Below, piece after piece: positions 7,459 through 15,606 of a stretch of DNA of 32,971 bases; within the stretch, counting starts at the first letter, position 1, and each line of letters opens with the position of its first letter. Source of the stretch: Myxococcales bacterium. Its GTDB lineage: Bacteria > Myxococcota_A > Polyangia > Fen-1088. The DNA lies in contig PMJO01000141.1 in assembly GCA_003158455.1 (NCBI GenBank), forward strand, positions 1 to 32,971. The letters run 5' to 3'. The notes under the pieces are model-generated. The model was not told the origin of the DNA, made no database searches, and saw only the letters and a list, made by a program, of their open reading frames with translations. Made by a program: the position numbers and the translations under genes.

Positions 7459-9000
7459 ATGCTCGTCGTCCTCCGACGCTACTGGCCCGTGCTGGCCGCC
7501 ACGGCGGTGCTGCTGCCGCATGCGCGGCTTTTCGATTTCGTGACCGACGACGCCTATATCTCTTTTCGCTACGCCGCCAATCTGGCCGAGCACGGCCAAC
7601 TGGTGTTCAACCTCGGTGAACGCGTGGAAGGCTTCACCAACTTCCTGTGGACCGTGCTGTTGGCCGCGGGAATCAAGCTGGGCCTAGGCCCGGTGGCGAC
7701 GTCGCGTTTTCTTGGCGTGGCATTTGGCGTCGGTACCTTGGCCCTGGTAGTGCGCATGTCCCTGCGCCTGTCGGGCCAGCGTCCGTCCGTCTGGCACCTG
7801 GTGGCGCCCACTCTCCTCGCCGCGACGGGCGCCTTTGCCTGCTGGTGCACCGGCGGGCTGGAGACGCAGCTCTTCACCTTCCTGTCTCTATTGGGATTCG
7901 ACTTGTTGCTGGCCGAGATCTCCTCGCAGCGCGGTTTTGCCAGCGCAGCGGTTTTTGCCCTGGCTGCCATGACTCGGCCGGAAGGCCTGCTGTTCTTCGC
8001 TCTTGGCGGTCTTTTCCGCCTGCTCACCGTGGTCGGTCGCGAACGCCGCCTACGTCCCCGCCGTGACGAATGGGCCTGGCTCGTGCTCTTCGCAGCGCTA
8101 TTCGTTCCCTACTTCGTCTGGCGCTGGCGCTACTATGGCTGGCCCTTCCCCAACACGTTCTACGTGAAGTCCTCGGGGGGCTCCGGCACCTTGGTGCGGG
8201 GCGGATACTACTTGCGCCGCTTTGCCGAGGACTACGGCGTGCCGTTCTTCGTCCTGCTGGGATTGCTGGGCAGGCCGGCCGCAACCGATCAACCGCGCCG
8301 CGATCTCTGGCGCCTGACTGGTGTGGTCTGGCTGGCGTTTGCTGTCTACGTGGTCAAGGTGGGCGGCGACTTCATGGGCCTCTACCGCTTCATCTTGCCG
8401 GTGCTGCCTTTCGGCGCCGTGGTCGTGCAGGAATCGCTGCGCCGACTGGCCCAACGCCTGCGGCCGGTCGTGGCCGGGCCGGTGCTGGCGCTGGCATACG
8501 CGGCTCTGGCGGTCGCATTCGTCGCGGGCAGCCTGCGCGTGACCCGGACGGCCCGTAGCTTCATCGGCGCGGACAATGGGATCGATACCCCTGGCTACCT
8601 GAAGAAGTACGCCGAGGATCGCATTCCGATCGGACAATGGTTCGGCAAGAACGCGCATCCCGACGACCTGATGACCGTCGGGGGCGCGGGCGTGATCCCG
8701 TACTACTCCGGTATCCCCGCCTACGATGTCTTCGGCCTGGTGGACGCGCGCATCGCCCACGACCCGCGCATGATCGCCTCTGACCGGCCCGGCCACCAGA
8801 AGTGGGGCAGTGACCAGTACATGCTGTCGCGCAACCCCACCCTCATCACGCATAAGTACTGCTTGCCGGGTCCTTGTGGCGAGGAACGCGCTTGGATTCC
8901 GACGGGCTACGAGTGGGTGGACGCCGCGATTCCAGGTCCGCGGCCAATCACATACAGCTTTCTGAAGCGGCGCGATCGTTCGTTCGGTCCGTTCAAGTGA
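7459..9000 (+). CDS. GT-C family membrane glycosyltransferase-like protein
   Basis: Protein of 513 residues from ATG 7459, with about nine or ten hydrophobic segments. The first periplasmic loop carries FVTDDAYISFRYAANLAEHG with paired Asp residues, followed by VFNLGERVEGFTNFLWT. This is the acidic-loop signature of GT-C enzymes that take sugar from a polyprenyl-phosphate donor, like the mycobacterial arabinofuranosyl/mannosyl transferase-like proteins. The C-terminal 110 residues form a soluble periplasmic domain. The acceptor cannot be inferred. The open frame extends upstream into the MIF-like gene, but the hydrophobic N-terminus fits the 7459 start. It follows the MIF-like gene by 98 bp on the same strand. 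Confidence 0.68.
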   Translation: MLVVLRRYWPVLAATAVLLPHARLFDFVTDDAYISFRYAANLAEHGQLVFNLGERVEGFTNFLWTVLLAAGIKLGLGPVATSRFLGVAFGVGTLALVVRMSLRLSGQRPSVWHLVAPTLLAATGAFACWCTGGLETQLFTFLSLLGFDLLLAEISSQRGFASAAVFALAAMTRPEGLLFFALGGLFRLLTVVGRERRLRPRRDEWAWLVLFAALFVPYFVWRWRYYGWPFPNTFYVKSSGGSGTLVRGGYYLRRFAEDYGVPFFVLLGLLGRPAATDQPRRDLWRLTGVVWLAFAVYVVKVGGDFMGLYRFILPVLPFGAVVVQESLRRLAQRLRPVVAGPVLALAYAALAVAFVAGSLRVTRTARSFIGADNGIDTPGYLKKYAEDRIPIGQWFGKNAHPDDLMTVGGAGVIPYYSGIPAYDVFGLVDARIAHDPRMIASDRPGHQKWGSDQYMLSRNPTLITHKYCLPGPCGEERAWIPTGYEWVDAAIPGPRPITYSFLKRRDRSFGPFK

Positions 9001-9014
9001 TCACCGTAGACACA

Positions 9015-9061
9015 CTGCGTTTCCACGCAGAACTATGCAACTTCGTTCCGGTATTGCATAG
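9015..9061 (+). terminator. Two consecutive hairpins after the GT-C gene
   Basis: CTGCGT-TTCC-ACGCAG (9015-9030) is a 6-bp stem. CTATGCAA and TTGCATAG (9033-9040 and 9054-9061) form a perfect 8-bp stem around 13 nt. They begin 14 bp after the stop codon. No U-run follows, so this is not a classical intrinsic terminator; mRNA 3'-end protection is also possible. Confidence 0.4.
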
Positions 9062-9101
9062 CCAGGCGGCATGTCCTGCAGGCGCCGGACAGGTCGAGAT
9101 C

Positions 9102-9137
9102 GGCGTGTCTCAAAGCCCGGCGCCACCGAGACACGCC
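9102..9137. other. Perfect 10-bp stem inverted repeat in intergenic DNA
   Basis: GGCGTGTCTC (9102-9111) and GAGACACGCC (9128-9137) are exact reverse complements around a 16-nt loop. It lies in the 314-bp gap between the GT-C gene and the next gene, where I see no convincing coding frame. It may be a terminator, a structured small RNA or a protein-binding site. Confidence 0.5.
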
Positions 9138-9280
9138 TCAGCAACGCCGTGAGCGCACCGGGAAAGGCCAGGGAGTTGCTTCCCGGGGATGGGGCGCGCG
9201 CGACTGCCACTGCCATATTCCCATCCTGGAGATCTCGCTCGCGCCGTCAAATTATTTTCGCCCGCATGCATCTGCGCAAC

Positions 9281-9308
9281 TTGGCAGCCCTTGCAAGCCC
9301 GATATACT
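9281..9308 (+). promoter_or_regulatory. Sigma-70 promoter placed for a leaderless mRNA
   Basis: TTGGCA (9281-9286), a 16-bp spacer and TATACT (9303-9308) are close to consensus. Only 6 nt separate the -10 element from ATG 9315, so the predicted start point is at or next to the A of the ATG. No Shine-Dalgarno sequence is present. Confidence 0.6.
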
Positions 9309-9314
9309 GGCGGC

Positions 9315-10604
9315 ATGGCCGGTCAGCTCTTTGACGTGTTCGTGGTGGGTTCGGCCGATCCCAGCCCCGCCGGGGAGACGCGCCTGGCGTCTGCGCTTTC
9401 GTCGAAACATGGCGTCCCCTTGGCCACGGTGGCCAAGGCGATATCCGCCAAGAACCTGCGCGCGGGTCAAAGCCTAGAGCAGGCGCAGGCGCAAGCTCTG
9501 GTGCGTCAGCTTCAGGTCATGGGAGCTGTCACGGTAATCAGGCCTGCGGCCGGCTTGCCGCGCGCTTCATCGCAGATGCCGTCCACGGCTGGGCCGGGCG
9601 CTGCCGCGCCCAAGCCGCCGGCTATGACCGTGTCCCGATCCGATCACCCTGCCGCTTCTCCTACGACGGGTTCTGCTCCATCGGCGCTTGCCGCCGCAGC
9701 CCCGGGCTTTGGGCCGCCTCTGGTTGCACCCCCTGATCCCGCTTCAGCCAGTGGCTCCTTCGCTCCCCTCCAGCCTGGCAGCGCCCCCGGTTCCCAGCCT
9801 GGTTCTGGCCGTGGTTCTTCGGCCCCGGGGTCCGACCCCTTCGCACCGCGCTCGGCTCCAACTCCAGGCGTGACGCGGCCGACCAGTGGCACGTGGCTGG
9901 CGCCGCCACCCGCTGGATCGCCAACCGGGCGTGCGCGTGCCGGCTCGCGCACACCGCCGCCCGCCAGCCAACAGACCAGCCCCGTGCCTGGCACGGATGC
10001 ATTCAGCACCGACGTCCTGTCGGGGCCCAGGCTTGAGCTGGCACGCGGCGATTCCACCCGTCCTTCTGACGACATGGTGCAGGCCCGCGCCGCCCCATCC
10101 GCGGGTAGTCTGCGCGACATCGGCGCCACCGAATCCTCGGGCGTCGCCGTGGACCAGGATCCCAAGGATCTGAACCTGGTGAGGTGCGCACAGCACGGCC
10201 TGTACTACGACAAGAGCAAGGCCTCGGGTTGTCGCAAGTGCTTGTCGCTGGCTCGCGAGGTGGCCATGAGCTTCGAGAGCCGCAACGCTCCCGCGAGCCT
10301 CAAGGTGGCCAACCTGCGCGATCAGCCGGCCAAGCGGGCCTTCATCGGCCTCGGCGTGGCTTTCCTTCTCGGCCTGCTTCCAGCAGCCTTGTACGCCTTC
10401 GGCCCCGGTTCCGCCGACGCCCGCGAACTCCGTGTGCGGCAGGAGGTTCTCTCGCGCCAGCCCGGCACCGAGGAGATCCTGCACCAATTTGACGAGCTGG
10501 ACGAGCAGGTAAACCGGACGCGCGACCGCTCGCTCCGCAACATTGCCCTGGTGTGGGCTGCCACCTCGGTGGCAGCAATGGCGGGCTGGTACAAGGTCAC
10601 GTAG
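9315..10604 (+). CDS. Unrecognised modular membrane protein with Pro/Ser/Ala linker and zinc-ribbon-like motif
   Basis: Protein of 429 residues from ATG 9315. Residues 1-80 look like a small folded alpha/beta domain (FDVFVVGSADPSPAGETRL at the start, then AKAISAKNLRAGQSLEQAQ). Residues about 85-280 are low-complexity, rich in Pro, Ser, Ala and Gly. C291-x2-H294-x11-C306-x2-C309 forms a likely zinc-binding site. One membrane segment lies at about 340-362 and another at the C-terminus (about 410-428), with a charged helical stretch between them. I do not recognise the family. The start was chosen because of the promoter just upstream and because the folded domain begins there; the longer open frame from 9189 has no support. 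It converges on tatC with an 8-bp overlap of the coding regions. Confidence 0.7.
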   Translation: MAGQLFDVFVVGSADPSPAGETRLASALSSKHGVPLATVAKAISAKNLRAGQSLEQAQAQALVRQLQVMGAVTVIRPAAGLPRASSQMPSTAGPGAAAPKPPAMTVSRSDHPAASPTTGSAPSALAAAAPGFGPPLVAPPDPASASGSFAPLQPGSAPGSQPGSGRGSSAPGSDPFAPRSAPTPGVTRPTSGTWLAPPPAGSPTGRARAGSRTPPPASQQTSPVPGTDAFSTDVLSGPRLELARGDSTRPSDDMVQARAAPSAGSLRDIGATESSGVAVDQDPKDLNLVRCAQHGLYYDKSKASGCRKCLSLAREVAMSFESRNAPASLKVANLRDQPAKRAFIGLGVAFLLGLLPAALYAFGPGSADARELRVRQEVLSRQPGTEEILHQFDELDEQVNRTRDRSLRNIALVWAATSVAAMAGWYKVT

Positions 10605-11583
10605 GAGCAGGCTCGCCGCGATCCAATGCCTCGTCTCGTTTGCGCCGCCCCCGCTCGATCAGCCAGACCACCAGGATCGACAAGTTGTAGAGCAGGAAGA
10701 TCGGGGTCGCCAACAGGCACTGGGTGAAAGGATCGGTGCTGGGAGTGAGGACCCCACCCAGGACCACGGCCAAGACAATGGCGTAGCGGTTGAATTTCCA
10801 CAAACCACGGCTGGAAATCAGCCCAATCCAACCCATGATCGACAGCACCACCGGCAGTTCAAAGGCAAGGCCACATCCGGCCAGGGTCAGCATCTGGAAG
10901 TTGGCCACCTCATCCATCATGATCATCGGCGCGAGATGGAAGTGCGCGTCACCTGGGAAGCTAGTGAGCAGCTTGGTGAGGACGTAGGCGGCCGGCTCGC
11001 ACAGCACGAAGTAGGCGAACACGGCGCCCCCGGCGAAACAGCCCGCGGTGGCCACGGTAATCAGCACGGCGAGCCGCCTCTCCTTGCGATAGAGGCCCGG
11101 CGCCACGAACCGCCAAAGCTCCCAGAACACGAAGGGTCCAGCGACGATGAGGCCTCCGATGATGGCCAGCTTCATGTAGACCCAGAAGGGCTCGGTCAAA
11201 CTCTTGGCGTAGAAATTGAGGCTGTCACCAGCTTCCTTGGGCAGGGCGGCCCGCATGCCCGTGCGCACCGGCCGGGTCAGCCAGTCGAAGTATCTCTCGA
11301 CCAGAACGAACGATCCGATCATGGCCAGGAGCAGGGCGATGGCGGCGTTGCGCAGGCGCGTGCGCAACTCGGACAGATGCTCAAGCAGGCTCATGCGCTT
11401 GCCGTCCAACGCCCCCCTTCCGCTCGGCTCGGACGGAGGAGTTTCCGCCGCTGGCGTGGGCGCGGGCGCTACTGGGTACGGCTCAGCTATTGTGGGCGCA
11501 GGGGCTTCCGCGGCGGGCATCACGTCCGTCGGCGGTTCGGTAATGATGGTCTTGTCGGAGGAGGATACGGCGTCGTCTGACAT
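10597..11583 (-). CDS. tatC: Sec-independent (Tat) protein translocase subunit TatC
   Basis: Protein of 328 residues. TatC is the integral membrane receptor for twin-arginine signal peptides. The core starts at about residue 64 with MSLLEHLSELRTRL, the conserved N-terminal TatC motif. It continues through six hydrophobic segments, including FVFWELWRFVAPGLYRKERR and a FELPVVLSIMGWIG segment. A hydrophilic N-terminal extension of about 60 residues, rich in Pro and Ala, is unusual. The ATG at 11583 lies 6 bp after the tatB stop; ATG at residue 64 is a possible internal start that would give the usual length. The C-terminus is Arg/Lys-rich. It is the last gene of a minus-strand cluster with tatB. 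Confidence 0.95.
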   Translation of the reverse strand: MSDDAVSSSDKTIITEPPTDVMPAAEAPAPTIAEPYPVAPAPTPAAETPPSEPSGRGALDGKRMSLLEHLSELRTRLRNAAIALLLAMIGSFVLVERYFDWLTRPVRTGMRAALPKEAGDSLNFYAKSLTEPFWVYMKLAIIGGLIVAGPFVFWELWRFVAPGLYRKERRLAVLITVATAGCFAGGAVFAYFVLCEPAAYVLTKLLTSFPGDAHFHLAPMIMMDEVANFQMLTLAGCGLAFELPVVLSIMGWIGLISSRGLWKFNRYAIVLAVVLGGVLTPSTDPFTQCLLATPIFLLYNLSILVVWLIERGRRKRDEALDRGEPAPT

Positions 11584-11589
11584 GCTCCG

Positions 11590-12897
11590 CTAGCCTTTCT
11601 TCCGCGGCAACGGGGGCGGGGCCGGCCGAGACGACTTGGCGTCGCCCCGTGGCGGCGGCAGATGGCTGGCCGGCGCGGACCGCAACGATGCCACCGGCAC
11701 AGGGGGCGGACGCTTTGCCACCGGAGCGGGCGGCGGCTCAAGCGACACCGGCTCGGGCGTCAAACTGAGAAGCTCGGGCTCGGGTGTGAGCGGCGGTCGA
11801 TTGGCGTCGGGCGGTGGGTTCATGACCATGGTCACGCCCGAGACCACGGTGCCGCCGGCAGCGGGGCCAGCCGCCGCGGCGCTGGCTGCGGGCGCAGGTG
11901 CCTCGTTCGCCTTGGGCTTTTCCTCGGCCTCCTCGCGCGGCTTGCGTTCCTGCTCCTCTTGTTCCGCGCGCTTCTTGGCCGCCAGCTCCTCGTCGCCACC
12001 CTTCTGCTCGTCGGCTTCGGCCTTTCCCTTTCCGGCCTTCGCACGCGCCTTGCGTTCCTGCTGCTCTTGTTCGGCGCGTTTCTTGGACTCCAACTCGCCG
12101 TCGCGCCGCTTCTGCGCCTCAAGCTCGGCTCGCTGCTTGTCCGCCTCCTCACGCGCCTTGCGTTCCTGCTCCTCTTGTTCCGCGCGCTTCTTGGCCGCCA
12201 GCTCCTCGTCCCGGCGCTTCTGCGCCTCACGCTCGGCACGTTGCTTCTCCGCATCTTCGCGCGCCTTGCGCTCTCGCTCCTCACGTTCCGCGCGCTTCTT
12301 GGCCGCCAGCTCCTCGTCCCGGCGCTTCTGCGCCTCGCGCTCTTCCCGTCGCTTCTCAGCCTCTGCGTTCGCCTTGCGCTCCTGCTCCTCGCGTTCGGCG
12401 CGCTTCTTGGCGGCTCGCTCCTCGTCGCGGAGCTTTCGCTCCTCGCTCTCGGCGCGGCGCCGCTCAGCCTCCTCGCTGGCCTTGCGCTCAGCCTCTTCGC
12501 GGGCCTTGCGCTCCTGCTCCTCGCGCTCGGCGCGCTGCTTGGCCGCCAGCTCCTCGTCGCGGCGCTTCTGCGCCTCGCGTGCGATCCGCTGTTTTTCAGC
12601 CTCCTCGCGCGCTTTGCGTTCCTGCTCCGCACGCTCGGCGCGCCGCTTGGCGTCTTGTTCGGCATCGCGACGCTTCAGTTCCTCGGGCGGAAGCATGGTT
12701 GCCTCGCGCAACTCCGCCAGAGGCTTGCGAATAGCCTCATCCAGTCCGATCTCGCTCTTGATGTCCGCCGCTGCCTTGCGCACTTCGCGAATCGCCTTGC
12801 CCAGCCCCGACGCGATCTCTGGCAGCATGTTGGGCCCAAGGAAGATCAACGCGACGAAGAGAATGACGAGGATCTCCTGAAAGCCGAGGTTCAACAC
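11590..12897 (-). CDS. tatB: TatB-type Tat translocase subunit with long charged repeat helix
   Basis: Protein of 435 residues; typical TatB proteins are about 100-200. The N-terminus MLNLGFQEILVILFVALIFL is the membrane helix with Glu8, a TatB feature, followed by the LGPNMLPEIASGLGKAIREV hinge and amphipathic helix. LGP rather than FGT also favours TatB over TatA. Residues about 82-330 are a highly charged Glu/Arg/Lys/Ala helix made of seven repeats of about 36 residues. The C-terminal 100 residues are Pro/Ala-rich. TatB partners TatC in binding Tat signal peptides. It is followed by tatC after 6 bp, so the pair is an operon. No separate tatA is in the window; this protein could do both jobs or tatA is elsewhere. 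Confidence 0.85.
   Translation of the reverse strand: MLNLGFQEILVILFVALIFLGPNMLPEIASGLGKAIREVRKAAADIKSEIGLDEAIRKPLAELREATMLPPEELKRRDAEQDAKRRAERAEQERKAREEAEKQRIAREAQKRRDEELAAKQRAEREEQERKAREEAERKASEEAERRRAESEERKLRDEERAAKKRAEREEQERKANAEAEKRREEREAQKRRDEELAAKKRAEREERERKAREDAEKQRAEREAQKRRDEELAAKKRAEQEEQERKAREEADKQRAELEAQKRRDGELESKKRAEQEQQERKARAKAGKGKAEADEQKGGDEELAAKKRAEQEEQERKPREEAEEKPKANEAPAPAASAAAAGPAAGGTVVSGVTMVMNPPPDANRPPLTPEPELLSLTPEPVSLEPPPAPVAKRPPPVPVASLRSAPASHLPPPRGDAKSSRPAPPPLPRKKG
11908..12654 (-). repeat. Tandem 108-bp (36-residue) repeats inside tatB
   Basis: Seven units, each starting around A/D-A-K-K/R-R-A-E. Most are 36 residues; unit 2 (residues 118-161) has 8 extra residues and the last is partial. 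Units 3-5 share long identical DNA blocks, pointing to tandem duplication. The composition predicts a single alpha-helix (ER/K-type) or coiled coil. Confidence 0.85.
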
Positions 12898-12972
12898 GGT
12901 GGCTGTTTCTAGATCGGAATCTCGCGCAGTTCTACTCTGGAACGACGGGAAGGCGGATGAAGAGCTGGGAAG

Positions 12973-14004
12973 CTACCCCCGAAACAGCTCCATCTGGCGC
13001 GGAGGGTCGATAGCGTAGGCGTCGTAGCCGCGCTTCCGCAAGATTGCGGCAAAGGGTTCGGCGAATCCCCGGTGGAGCGCGACCTCGTGCGCCCCGGTCG
13101 CTTCGAGATACCCAACCAGATCGGCGTATCCTGCTTGGTTGGATAGCGCGATGCCCTGGTCAGCGCGCATGCAATCCACGGCCGTGCGCTCGACGCTGAA
13201 ACCAGAAACGAAAGCAAAACTCGGCGAATCAAGGGCGCCCAGCGCTGGCGCCCCGCGCGCCTCCGGCGGCCAGAGCAATGCCTCGTGCGGGCCCAGCCTA
13301 CCGGCAAAGCGACGCAGCGGCGGAGGGGAGGCGCCAGCCCGAGCAAAGCGGGCCAGCGCCCCCACGATGGTGCCATGCGCACGGGCAGCAATGCCGGCAT
13401 TCTGCAGAGCCTCCGCGGTAGCCGGCGCTGGGCCGAAGGGGGACACAAGCAACACCGGCGCACGCCGCGCGGCCAGCGCTGCCTCGACGAACCTTTGCAG
13501 CGTCGCCTCGGCCTCCGCGCGCGGTGGCAACACAAAGCGCGGATCCCCAAAGGTGGCGTCCAAGCAAACGGCATCGGCCGAGCGAGGCTCAGCTGGACCC
13601 AGACTTGCGCAGGTGCGTTCGAGGCTGATGGTTCCGGCGTAGAGCACCCGGCGAGCGTCCACTTCGCAGAGCAGCGAAGCCGCGCCCGGCAAGTACCCCG
13701 CGGGCAGCAGCGCCAAGCGCAGCCCACCCAGATTGAATGCCCGTCCGAAAACAGCCGGCAAGGTGCGCGCACGCAGGCGTTCTCCGGCTGCGCCCATGAG
13801 CACCAGCGTGCCCTCGGTGGCCAGCAGTTGGCGCCGCCCGGCCCGGCGTGGCGAAAGACTGAACGATGACCCGGGCGCGAGCGCCTTGGCGTGCGAGAGA
13901 AACACGAGATCGGTGGCGAATCCCGCTGCATCGCAGGTGAGCTGGGTGCCATCCAAGGTGACACCCGCGTGGTAGCTGAAAGCGTGCTTCCGCCGCCGGG
14001 ACAT
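12973..14004 (-). CDS. Metallo-beta-lactamase/beta-CASP-like protein lacking the metal ligands
   Basis: Protein of 343 residues from ATG 14004, 25 bp after the stop of the upstream TPR gene; the frame is open to 14109 but that overlaps the upstream gene. The overall layout matches the beta-CASP branch of the metallo-beta-lactamase fold, the RNA/DNA exonuclease group of COG1236. The order is a first strand with LVFLSHAK, a GYLPGAASLLCEV segment, VLYAGTIS, LDATFGDPRF, a central domain, then FVSGFSVE, IALSNQAGYADLVGYL and a C-terminal strand. The catalytic HxHxDH position reads H38-A-K40-A-L42-A43. The GHxxG His is Tyr104, the Asp of the YTGD-like strand is Thr125, and the LSDHAD motif reads LSNQAGY (288-293). 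A dead enzyme or a new role is inferred. Lies between a TPR lipoprotein and tatB. Confidence 0.6.
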   Translation of the reverse strand: MSRRRKHAFSYHAGVTLDGTQLTCDAAGFATDLVFLSHAKALAPGSSFSLSPRRAGRRQLLATEGTLVLMGAAGERLRARTLPAVFGRAFNLGGLRLALLPAGYLPGAASLLCEVDARRVLYAGTISLERTCASLGPAEPRSADAVCLDATFGDPRFVLPPRAEAEATLQRFVEAALAARRAPVLLVSPFGPAPATAEALQNAGIAARAHGTIVGALARFARAGASPPPLRRFAGRLGPHEALLWPPEARGAPALGALDSPSFAFVSGFSVERTAVDCMRADQGIALSNQAGYADLVGYLEATGAHEVALHRGFAEPFAAILRKRGYDAYAIDPPRQMELFRG

Positions 14005-14029
14005 GACGAGATGTTTATACCCGCGATCG

Positions 14030-15307
14030 TCAGCCGCCGGGCGGGGTAAGATCGCGAACTTCGAGGGTTCGCACGATGCGCTCGCTCTCATCGACCAGAC
14101 CCGGGGCACGATCGCGCAAGAAACGCCTTGCGGTCACCAGCAAACCCTTGGCCCGCACGGCGGCCACCCACACGCGGACAAAGCCACCGGAATCCGCGGG
14201 CCGCACCCCAGGGTCGTCGGCGACAAAGGCGCGGCCTTCCAGGTCGCGACCGGTGAACGAGCGCACCTCTCCTAGTTTGGGAGTGCCTGGCAGGCTTCGC
14301 CGCGCTTCGACGATAAGTCGGTCAAGATCGGGCGCTTGTCGACTCTCCGTCACGGTCAGCAACCACAGGACGGGGCGTGGCCCACCGGCTTCCAGGCGGA
14401 TTTGGGCCGAGGCTGGCGGGCCCTTCCCTACCTCGAGGTTGTCGGTCCAGTCCGAGGGCAAATTGAGCGCGAGCACTTGCCAGCCCACGATGGGGTAGTA
14501 GCGCTCAGAGACCTCGTCAACCGCCAGGGCGAGGGCGTGGCCGTTGCCGGGATCCCGCCGCCAGAAGCGGTCGGGTAGGTGTTGTCCAGGCTCGGGCTGC
14601 GGCGGCCGCCTTGCGATGGGGTCGCCGTTGATGACCGATTCTGTCAGCGCCTTCATCGGTTCCAGGATCTCGACCATCTCCAGCGGCGGCCGGTCCTCCA
14701 GTACCCGGTCCACCACGTTGCGAAGTATCGTAGCCTCCGCCTGCGCGGTCGCAATTTTGCCCGACGCCGCGAACAACAATGTTCGGTCGTAGAGCAGCAG
14801 GGGATGCCCAGGCGCGATTTCCTCCGCGCGCGTGTAGGCGCGCATGGCGAGATCATCCATGCCCCATCGCCAGGCGCGATAGCCCAGGTTGAGAAAATTC
14901 TGCGCCGCCAGAAAACCGTCGTTGGTCTGCCGGCTTACCTCCTCGAAGGCGGCCATGGCACCTGTGGGGGCACCGCCCTGCATGAGCACGCTCCCGACTG
15001 AAGTCCACGATTCTGCCGAGGGAGCCAGCTCAACCGCGCGCCAAGCTGCGCGCGCCGCTTCCTGCAGACGGTTGGCCCGCCGCAATGCCGAGGCCAGCCG
15101 GCCCCATGTTTCTGCATCGTCAGGATGGTCGGCGGCTGCCTGCTCGGCGGTGGCGATTTCGGCCAGCAGGGGACTCGGCTGCGGGACCGGCGCGAGCGGT
15201 TTGGCGGGGGCAGCCACTGGGGCCGGGGCAGGTGGACGCGGGGCAGGGATTGGATGGGCGCAGGCACCCCAAAGAGTCAGGACTAGAAGCAGGCGATTTC
15301 GTGCCAT
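14030..15307 (-). CDS. TPR-containing putative lipoprotein
   Basis: Protein of 425 residues. The N-terminus has a signal-peptide-like segment ending LWGAC, a weak lipobox, so lipidation is likely but not certain. A Pro/Ala linker follows (about 20-45). Residues about 45-190 hold three or four TPR-like helix pairs (DDAETWGRLASALRRANRLQ and similar). The C-terminal half is a separate alpha/beta region with strands such as YYPIVGWQVLALNLP and GPRPVLWLLTVTES; I do not recognise it. It is the first gene of the minus-strand group that continues with the degenerate beta-lactamase-fold protein, tatB and tatC, though promoters inside the group cannot be excluded. Membrane-anchored TPR proteins often act as assembly scaffolds. 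No function is claimed. Confidence 0.72.
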   Translation of the reverse strand: MARNRLLLVLTLWGACAHPIPAPRPPAPAPVAAPAKPLAPVPQPSPLLAEIATAEQAAADHPDDAETWGRLASALRRANRLQEAARAAWRAVELAPSAESWTSVGSVLMQGGAPTGAMAAFEEVSRQTNDGFLAAQNFLNLGYRAWRWGMDDLAMRAYTRAEEIAPGHPLLLYDRTLLFAASGKIATAQAEATILRNVVDRVLEDRPPLEMVEILEPMKALTESVINGDPIARRPPQPEPGQHLPDRFWRRDPGNGHALALAVDEVSERYYPIVGWQVLALNLPSDWTDNLEVGKGPPASAQIRLEAGGPRPVLWLLTVTESRQAPDLDRLIVEARRSLPGTPKLGEVRSFTGRDLEGRAFVADDPGVRPADSGGFVRVWVAAVRAKGLLVTARRFLRDRAPGLVDESERIVRTLEVRDLTPPGG

Positions 15308-15606
15308 CGAAGTGACCTTTGTATCACTTCCAGAAACTCGTAGCTGCTCGAGTGACGGGGGGATGGGCGAAAGCGCGTGGGGTGGGACGGACGGGTGCTG
15401 GGCGCGGCAGCGTCATTTCATTGAGAAATCTGAGGGCACGTCCCCGCCAACGCCCCAATACCATTGAACACGAGCGACAGCTTGTCGGCATATCCGTCGT
15501 TTGCCGTGCCTTTCGCTTCGACAGCCGGGCGGCGCTCAATCCCTAGGGCGCACCGTGCGCCTAGCCGTGGCCACCGAACGTTGCAGTGTCTTCCTTACTG
15601 AGCTTC
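15308..15606. other. Intergenic region upstream of the TPR/tatBC cluster
   Basis: No convincing gene on either strand. On the minus strand a TGATACAAA motif (-10-like, 15317-15325) ends 10 nt before ATG 15307, with AAAGG as a possible ribosome site. A hairpin-forming sequence (GGCGCA-CCG-TGCGCC core, 15546-15560) lies about 45 bp after the stop of the upstream surface-protein gene and could help terminate it; no U-run follows. Confidence 0.35.

Noticed and set aside
10543-11580. Plus-strand open frame of 345 residues
   Set aside because: It is antisense to tatC, whose identity is certain, and it is Gln/His/Gly-rich without domain features.
11636-12912. Two long plus-strand open frames (about 415 residues each) across the tatB region
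   Set aside because: They are antisense shadows of the repetitive, GC-rich tatB coding sequence; the minus strand gives the clear TatB N-terminus and repeats, while these give Ser/Arg/Leu-rich composition with no recognisable domain.
13298-13567. Extra minus-strand frame within the beta-lactamase-fold gene, considered as evidence for a frameshift restoring the metal ligands
   Set aside because: The other frames contain no HxHxDH or equivalent motif, so the loss of ligands is not explained by a single sequencing error.
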